Assembly (NCBI RefSeq): GCF_036323735.1
Contig: NC_086034.1
Span: 34,824,439-34,888,438, forward strand
Reading direction: 5' to 3'
Length of the DNA stretch: 64,000 nt
Origin: Rattus norvegicus
Lineage: Eukaryota; Chordata; Mammalia; Rodentia; Muridae
Position numbers and translations under genes: made by a program. The notes under the pieces are model-generated. The model was given only the letters and a program-made list of their open reading frames with translations. It was not told the origin of the DNA and made no database searches. Every line of letters begins with the position of its first letter. The first letter of the stretch is position 1. Positions 57,390-64,000 of this stretch are shown here, piece after piece.

Positions 57390-58950
57390 ATTTATTTATT
57401 ACAGTCTGGCTGCTGCCCCTACTCCAGGTCCCATGCAAATAGTTCCTCATCCCATTCCCCTGCCCTCTTGCTTCTGAGAGTGTTCTTTTCCCCTCACCAG
57501 GCAACCACCTTCCCTTGGGGCCTCAAGTCTCTATAGTATTAAGCACATCTTCTTACACTGAGGCCAGACCAGACAGTCCTCTGCTTTGGACCAGCCTGTG
57601 TATTACACTTGGTTGGTGGCTCAGTCTCTAGGAGTTCACAGGGGTCAAAGTTAGTTAAGACTGCTGGTCTTCCTATGGGGTCACCCTCCCCTTGAACTTC
57701 TTCAATCCCTCCCCTAATTCAACTTTAGGAATTCCCCACTTCAATCCAATGATTGGGTGTAATTGTCTACTTCTGTCTTAGCTGCTGGTAAGGGCCCTTC
57801 AGAGACAGTCGTGCTAGGCTTCTGTCATGCATGTTCTTTTGGGTCTGGGTTACCTCACTCAAGGTGATATAATCTAGTTCCATCAATTTGCCTACAAAAT
57901 TCATGGTGTCCTCATTTTTAAAAATTTTTACACTCCAGATTTTATTCCAGGTTTTGTCATGAAATATCTTGGTTTCTTCACCTATGGTGATTAAGAGTTT
58001 GCATTTGTGTTGTCTTAGGGTCTGGATGACATCTGCCCAGGACATTCTGGCCTTTAGAGGATCAGTTGAGAAGTCTGGTGTAATTTGGAAAGGTCTGCCT
58101 TTATATGTTACTTGGCCTTACAGCTTTTAATGCTCTTTCTTTGTTCTGTGCATTTAGTGTTTTGATTATTATATAATTGTCTTGTCTGGTCCAATCTATT
58201 TGGTGTTCTGTAAACTTCATGTACACTTATGACCATCTCTTTCTTTAAGTTAGGCAAGTTTTCTTCTATGATTTTGTTGAAGATATTTTCTGGCCCTTTG
58301 AGCTGGGAATCTTTGCCTTCTTCTACTCCTATCATTCTTAGGTTTGATCTTTATATGTGTTCTGTATTTTGTGGATACTTTGGGTTAGGAGCTTTTTGAA
58401 CTTTGTATTTTCTTTGACTGTTGTGTCAATATCTCTATGGTGTCATCTACATCTGAGATTCTCTCTTTATTCTCCTGTATTCTGTTGGTGATGCATGCAT
58501 CTGTACCTCCTGACCTCTCTTTTAGTTTTCCGTCTAGAGTTGCCTCCATTTGTGCTTTCTTTATTGTTTTTATTTCCATTATTAGATCTTGGAGCAATTT
58601 TTTTTACCATCATCAGCTTGATTGTATTTTCCTGAATTTGTTAAGGTATTTATTTGTTTTCTTTTAAAGGGCTTCTACCTGTTTGCCGTGTTTCCCTCTA
58701 TTTCATTAAGGGAGTTATTTATATCCTCCTTAAAGGCCTCTATCATTTTCATAAGATGGGATTTAAGTTCATAATCTTGCTTTTCAGGTGTGTTAGGGTA
58801 CCCAGGTCTCACTGTGGTGGGAGAACTGGGTTCTGATGGTGCTGCATTGCATTGGGTTTTTTTCTGGTACTGGAAACCTACCCAACTACCTGAGGGTAGG
58901 GAGGTCACGGATCTCAGACAAGAGCATGCTAGCATTACTTTACTAGTCCA
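57390..58950 (-). mobile_element. Old L1 with ORF1 joined to the ORF2 tail
   Basis: Minus strand order: ORF1 from near its start (about 58900) to near its end (about 57950), then directly the last about 30 codons of ORF2 (about 57935-57835), then an Lx-type 3'UTR to about 57390. The ORF1-ORF2 spacer and nearly all of ORF2, over 3.5 kb, are missing at a single junction. Confidence 0.82.
57950..58900 (-). pseudogene. L1 ORF1 pseudogene fused to the ORF2 end
   Basis: Recognisable pieces: PGYPNTPEKQDYELKSHL at the N-terminus, a broken coiled coil, IGVEEGKDSQLKGPENIFNK (RRM region), and MSWADVIQTLRQHKC with EETKIFHDKT near the end. Immediately afterwards the frame reads NEDTMNFVGKLMELDYITLS, which is ORF2 C-terminus. 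Several frameshifts and stops are present in the coiled coil. Confidence 0.8.
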
Positions 58951-59084
58951 ACATAGTTCCTAACTGCATTCAAAATACTTAACATTCAGGTGACCATAAT
59001 CCTCAAAGGGACTTTATTAAAGAAATTTCTCTTTAGAACAAATAGAATCCATAGCAGAAAACCAAACTCACCAAAATACAGAGA
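58951..59084. other. Spacer
   Basis: Unassigned. Confidence 0.3.
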
Positions 59085-59690
59085 AAGAAATGTATGGTAT
59101 TTGCTGGCCCCAGTGGATACATCTACAACACAACCCCTGCATATGAGGTTTATGAAGTACCAGGGGAAAGGGGACAGGAGGAATGTAAGAGCCAGAAGAG
59201 TAGAAGTGTGTTTGGTATTGTGTTGCCTACAGATGACAGGTAAGTGTGGTTGCCTACACAAGACTCAAACAATGGCAACAATATATAGACATGCTAACCT
59301 GGAAGCTGGGCATCTCAAGGGTCTCCATGCCTAGAAAAAGAACTGTAGACAATTAATGACTGCTTAGAGAAGAACTACTTTTTCTCAGGGATGAGTATTC
59401 TACCTGATTATGCATTACTTAAGGGTCACCCTGAACCATACTCATAAAAACAATGCCAAAAGTACACCATAAGTTGTAATTATATGTGTGTGTGTGTGTG
59501 TGTGTGTATGTGCATGTACATGTGTGTGTGTGTGTTCATGATCATAAAGAAAAAGGTGCCATGAGTTTGAGAGGAAATAAGTCAGGAGGATATGAGTAGA
59601 GTTTGAAGGAGAGGAGGTAGGAGTTGGAAAAAGGAAAGGAAAGATGTGAATGGTGCAATTATATTTTAATTAAGATAGAAAATTAAGAAA
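59085..59690 (+). mobile_element. Rodent medium-copy interspersed repeat (RMER1-like, name uncertain)
   Basis: I recognise the order 'ggatacatctacaacacaac', 'ggaggaatgtaagagccag', 'gacatgctaacctggaagc', 'ctgtagacaattaatgactg', then a variable microsatellite ((TG)n at 59483-59535), then 'catgagtttgagaggaaat' and 'gtagagtttgaaggagagga', ending A-rich. It is a dispersed rodent repeat without coding capacity. The family name is from memory. Confidence 0.5.
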
Positions 59691-59966
59691 AAATGAGCAG
59701 TGGGACCAAAAAATTTGTATTTTAAATTTTATTGTAAACTCAATTAAAATATTTGAGGGTCATCTTTTAATAAAACACTATTCTGAATTAACTAATATAA
59801 ACTGTATTAATAAACAGTTTAAAATTGTTATGATATTAACAGTATTGGCATAGTCATAATTTTTATATTAAAGTAAATAAAATGAAAACACCAAAAATAT
59901 TTAGTGTTGATGGTATACATGGTGATTTTGAAAATCTAGTGTTCATTGTGTAGAGGCTGGATTTAA

Positions 59967-59979
59967 AAATAAATTACTA
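59967..59979. repeat. Target-site duplication, left copy
   Basis: AAATAAATTACTA, identical to 63066-63078. With the two A's before it the pre-insertion site reads TT/AAAAAT, matching the L1 endonuclease preference. Confidence 0.85.
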
Positions 59980-60321
59980 GAGAAGCCGTGGCAGGACCAT
60001 GGAGGCTGACATAAAGATCTTGCTCTGTGTATTTACAGGTTGTTATCAATGTTTTTAAGGGATGGATGGTACTGGGCTTTGTATGTTTAAGTGGGCAATT
60101 ACATCTTATCAATTGGATCTAAGATTATTGTGTGGTGTGTTCTTTTATGTGAGGGTTTGAGTGTAAGAATGGTGGCTGGAGACATTGGGCTGCCACAGCG
60201 GAGTTGGGATGTGTTTCCGCAGAGATATCTACCAGATATCTTGGGACACCGCGGTGCGGACCCAGCAAGGTAAAAGACAACAATACATTTTTTTTTATTT
60301 TTATATTTTTACAACAACAGA

Positions 60322-60339
60322 TGGTGAACCAATGTGATG
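60322..60339 (+). other. Candidate primer-binding site
   Basis: Begins TGGTGAACC two bases after the LTR end. The spacing and the TGG start fit a primer-binding site, and the text is nearest to a tRNA-Trp type site with mismatches. The left copy has a differently degenerated version at about 49803-49820. Confidence 0.4.
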
Positions 60340-61265
60340 GGCAAGAATCCACTAGTAATCCTAAGAGTTGAGAGAAAGTTTTTATTTTCTAAGTAAGAGG
60401 AGGCCAGCACCATGTTAAGTCATGTGATATCTTAAGGGCTGGAATTCAAACAAAAAAACAGGGAAGCAGCCTGGACTGGCAGGCTGTACGTCCCCTGTTG
60501 TGTGATAAGTAATGGCAGCTCAGAGAGTTAGAGAGTAAAAGCTGCTTTTTAAAGAAAGTTGTTTAGAAAGTCTTTCAGGATACTCATATTCTTTTTAATG
60601 TGGGCTCTCTGGGAATTTTGGGTTGAAATCCTAGTTAGACAAGCTATTTCTTAATTACAGGTATTATTAAAAGGTGATTAAGTTTGTTTTTAGAAAGAAG
60701 AGAGTAAAGAGATTACCCGAATCACGTGGGGATTTTCATCTATGGTTCAGAACTTAGATAGGGAAAAATTGGTCACTAACTCCAAGTAGACAGTTGTGAT
60801 AAATGTCTGTAACACCAGGGAAAGGGAATACAGACATTTATTATAGAAGTTATTAAGGTTAAAGGAAAATCTGTGGCTCCAGGTAGAGAGCTTAACAGAT
60901 GGATATATTTTGGGCTAAAGTTCTGGTTTGATATATTGCTTATTGGTATTGGAATTGAAAGAAGGTATTTGCTTTGTTTTATGAATTACCCCACTAAAGG
61001 CCATATGGCTTGTTGATGCTGGCTAGTGAGGGTTTGTGGTTACTTTTGATATTTACCACAACAGGAAGCTCAGATTCTCTTAACAAGAGTTTTGGATTCA
61101 TTTCCTGATATCATAGAGTACAAAAGCCTATCAGGCTCATTGTTTAGCTTACTTTTTAAAAAAATTGTTTAGTCTTCATGATGGGTGTGACTTTGAGTTT
61201 TATGGTTATATTATTACTCTGGGAGAGAGTGCAAGGTACAAGCTTTTCTGGTTACAGACTAAGAA

Positions 61266-61380
61266 AGATTTTGTCCTTGAGTTTCTAAAAAGTGTGATTA
61301 GGCTCTGGAAACCTCACAGAGTCATACTGATCAGATTTGATAGAGATAGACCGCCTGAAAAATTGATTCAGGAGAATTAA
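61266..61380 (+). pseudogene. Short reading frame shared by both LTR-element copies
   Basis: About 37 codons containing LKSVIRLWKPHRVILIRFDR and RPPEK are open here and, with few changes, at 48733-48841 on the minus strand of the left copy. I do not recognise the protein. It may be a remnant of a retroviral frame or chance openness in two related sequences. Confidence 0.3.
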
Positions 61381-62651
61381 ATAAGATATCTCGATTCTAA
61401 ACTTTTGTTTTGAACGTTGTATTTTGCAGAATGTGCCTACTTGGATTCCTAGTCTCAAGGACTTTTAGCTGGGTCCAGTCAGGACACATCGGCTACAGCA
61501 TTTGCTTCATTCTTCCCATCCCCCAAGGATATCTCAACGTCCATGTACAGCTTGAAGAAGTTATAGAGGAGTAGTCGTCCCAACTCCCTGGACTTTTGAG
61601 GGGCTTTAAGTGGTTATTCTAAGGTTGTTTTTATGAGGAACTTAAAATTGGTTGTAATTTAACAGGGAAGAATTAGCTAGATTGAGTTGTACAGTCATAA
61701 TCTCATTTGGTAACTAAGCTAAAATCATATCTTTGTTTTGATATAGAATTTATTTGTTAAAAGAGTTTAAAAATACAAGGTTTAGAGCCAGTCCTTCTAT
61801 TGATGTCATTATAAACTTCTGAGTTGATTACACATGTGAGTTAACGACCAAATAGCAAACATATTGTGAGAGTACTTTCAAGATATTATTAAGATATAAA
61901 GACAACAGTACAGATTGTCTTATATAGGTAGATGGTTTTCAAAAACGTCAGAAATCCACAAATTGTGAGATTTAAACTTATTTATCTTTTGTTGAGACAT
62001 ATCTGCTTCTAACAGTTCCCCTCTGGTGGATTTAACGAAGAATTTGTACATCTCTACCTCCAGATGAGGCAATACTTTGTAGCTAGGCAGCCACTAGACA
62101 AAACTGCCTGTTTCATCTGCAGACTAATACTGTCAGAAAAGGATAAATTATGCAGAATAATTGACTGATAAACTCTGCCAAGACAGGGTGATCAGCCCTT
62201 CAAAATCTGCATTTCAAGAGTCTGTCAGTTGATTTTGGGCCTGAAGGCTGAAGACTTGCACTCACATTTTGCTAACAGGGGACTGTGATAGAGGAGATTT
62301 TTCTCTACAACCTCTCAGTTCTGGAAGCTGTGTTAGGCTTCCTTTGTGTATAGATATTTGGTCATTCTCAGATTTCTGATGGGGTTGAAGAGTGATTATA
62401 GTCTCATAGTCTATCAAGCTATTTAACTCTGAATATACATATTTTATTGGATAGTTATCAGATAGTATACAAGCTAGCTAAGATATAATACAGATTTTAA
62501 GCCTTTCTTTAGCTGGAATGGATAACTAAATGTTCTGTTTAACTGATATAGTGATGGACTGGGTGTTGAGTATATCATACATTTTATAAATTGTAGAATG
62601 GTAATAATTGTACTCAATTTATATATAAGTGAAATGGCTTTTTAACTGGAC

Positions 62652-62664
62652 AAAAAGGGGGAAA
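62652..62664 (+). other. Polypurine tract of the right copy
   Basis: AAAAAGGGGGAAA directly precedes the U3 start TGTTGTGG at 62665. Confidence 0.75.
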
Positions 62665-63065
62665 TGTTGTGGTTTGCCCTGGAGCAATCTGTATTTTGAT
62701 GCTAATTCCATTACCCCAAGGACAGCTGCTTAGTCATGTACTCAGGAATCAGTGACTTCACCAAAACCTACTCATTGAATTTGTAAAATACAGGTGAGGG
62801 GCAGGTACAAGATAGAAAGAGGCCTGTCATTGGAGGAGAAGGAAGGATGGGTAGGAGAGAAGTTTGAAGGAAGAAGAGGAGACTGGAACAAAAAGGGAGG
62901 GAGACAGGAGGGAGAGAGAGAAGCCGTGGCAGGACAATGGAGACTGATGTAAAGATCTCGCTCTGTGTATTTACAGGTTGTTATCAATGTTCTTAAGGGA
63001 CAGATGGTACCGGGGCTTTGTATGTTTAAGTGGGCAATTGTATCTTATCAACTGGATCTAAAAAT

Positions 63066-63078
63066 AAATAAATTACTA
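63066..63078. repeat. Target-site duplication, right copy
   Basis: AAATAAATTACTA, identical to 59967-59979. Confidence 0.85.
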
Positions 63079-63356
63079 AAATTTACTTAGTGTGTATTTT
63101 CTCTTATACTGGGATATGTTTTTAAAAATCTTTGTCTTTTGAATGAAGCAAAATAAGCAAATAATATGAAAACTAGAGAAATCTCAAGAAATCCTGTCTT
63201 CCATATGACAACTGAGTGTATTTTAGCCTCAAATTCTTTCTTCAAGATACTGCTCAAATACATTTTTGACTAGTGTTCTTTCCCAGCAAACTCCTTTTAA
63301 AGGAAAATTATACAAATTTAAGGTTTAAAAATATAAAATTAAAATAGTAAGTTTCA
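63079..63356. other. Unique AT-rich DNA
   Basis: Nothing recognised. Confidence 0.4.
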
Positions 63357-63886
63357 AAATCCAGAGACTCAGGGCTAAACACTGTCCAGGCAGGGCGGGG
63401 CCCACCCTGCTGCCAGGACTGACAGGCCATAAAGATAAAGAAAAGGAATGCAGGAACCAGCCCAAGCTATGAAGACTGACTCATAAACCATTTGGCATGA
63501 GGGCACCTCCCCCAGCTTACTCAGAGTCACACTTTAACCAGATGTCCTTCAAACCCTGATAAGTCCCTGGCTTCTAAAATCCTGTACGCTCCAGTCAGCA
63601 CGTACTCTTCTGCTGTGCTGTAATCTCACTGCCATGTTTGAATGAGCCAATCACTTATAGCCGTGCCAGAAATTAGCCAATTGTGTGTAACCACACCAAC
63701 CCCCCTAGCTTGCCCTATATAACCCCCTGACTTTTGAGTTTCGGGGTTAACTCCTCTGTCTCCTGCATGAGATATGCATCGGCCCAGAGCTCCGTTATTA
63801 GTAAACGGCCTCTTGCTTTTACATCAAAATCGGTCTCTCATGTTTCCTGGGGCACGCCATCCCAAGACTTGAGCTAGGGTCTTTCA
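63357..63886 (+). mobile_element. Gammaretrovirus-like (ERV1) LTR
   Basis: Has the layout of a mammalian type-C LTR: two CCAAT boxes ('gagccaatcac' near 63645, 'tagccaattg' near 63674), TATATAA at 63716-63722, a 'gtaaacggcctcttgctttt' block near 63801 resembling the polyadenylation-site region of such LTRs, and a 3' end 'gggtctttca' at 63886. The left boundary is uncertain. The window ends about 110 bp downstream, too soon to tell whether an internal region follows. Promoter parts look preserved; no protein is encoded here. Confidence 0.75.
63716..63722 (+). promoter_or_regulatory. TATA box of the ERV1-like LTR
   Basis: TATATAA, 40-70 bp downstream of the CCAAT boxes, as expected for a type-C LTR promoter. 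Confidence 0.7.
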
Positions 63887-64000
63887 CTTTCTTCCTGCCT
63901 TGTTGCACTAAGGTAAGCATTACATGTGATAAAAGCTCATGTACAAGTTTTTTTCCACCTATGCACAGTACAATACGGTGGTTATGAGCAAATCTTTAGG
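63887..64000. other. Sequence downstream of the LTR
   Basis: Either flank or the start of an internal region. No convincing primer-binding site is seen at the expected position. Confidence 0.3.

Larger units (their letters stand above)
59980..63061 (+). mobile_element. RNA-like copy of the same LTR retroelement (R-U5-internal-U3-R)
   Basis: Co-linear with the left copy at 46827-49824 but inverted. It starts at the R boundary (GAGAAGCCGTGG), not at a U3 start, and ends at the R end (GGATCTAA) followed by AAAT-rich sequence and a 13-bp target duplication. R copies are 59980-60122 and 62918-63061 and differ by roughly 9%. U5 is 60123-60319, the internal region 60320-62664 and U3 62665-62917. 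There are no retroviral coding frames. Confidence 0.82.

Noticed and set aside
59085..59334. 114-codon frame at 58990-59334 as a gene
   Set aside because: Overlaps a dispersed rodent repeat and has no recognisable domain.

Overview
The window is a gene-poor stretch of rodent nuclear DNA, almost certainly rat (Rattus). The evidence is a young ID element with a perfect target-site duplication, rodent L1 elements with the G-rich 3'UTR, ORF1 coiled coil and monomeric 5'UTR of rat L1, B1/B2/B3/B4-type SINEs, long CA/GA/TTCC microsatellites and general AT richness. I found no cellular protein-coding gene, exon series, rRNA, tRNA gene or CRISPR array. All long open frames are pieces of L1 ORF1 or ORF2, or lie inside simple repeats.

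Layout. 1-600: B1 fragments. 628-5062: 5'-truncated young L1 (+). 5.2-9.0 kb: URR1-like DNA-transposon remnants and a degenerate LTR element carrying an ID insertion. 9.04-10.6 kb: L1 3' end (-). 10.8-15.3 kb: B2, a 270-bp polypyrimidine block, LTR relatives, B4 and B1. 15.7-18.0 kb: two L1 tails (+), then a CA-rich block. 18.7-21.9 kb: unique DNA. 22.0-31.1 kb: an old internally deleted L1 joined to a nearly complete young L1, both (-). 31.2-46.7 kb: mostly unique sequence with ancient L1 pieces, a DNA transposon with terminal inverted repeats, SINEs and a 42-bp minisatellite. 46.7-63.1 kb: two inverted copies of one non-coding LTR retroelement family, with SINEs, L1 tails and microsatellites between. 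63.3-63.9 kb: the LTR of a gammaretrovirus-like (ERV1) element.

The most unusual part is the LTR-element pair. The left copy (46827-49824, minus) has a single complete LTR. Its other end lies exactly where the primer-binding site should start, and it is flanked by 124-bp direct duplications. This is the layout expected of a reverse-transcription intermediate captured before the second strand transfer. The right copy (59980-63061, plus) runs R-U5-internal-U3-R, ends in an A-rich tail and has a 13-15 bp duplication at a TT/AAAA site. This is the layout of an element RNA inserted by L1 machinery. Two copies of one family therefore appear to have entered the genome by two different non-canonical routes.

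Nothing here looks like an intact, currently coding mobile element. Both long L1s carry nonsense codons and frameshifts. Family names come from memory of typical sequences and were not checked against a repeat library. Coordinates of diverged repeats are good to roughly 10-30 bp.
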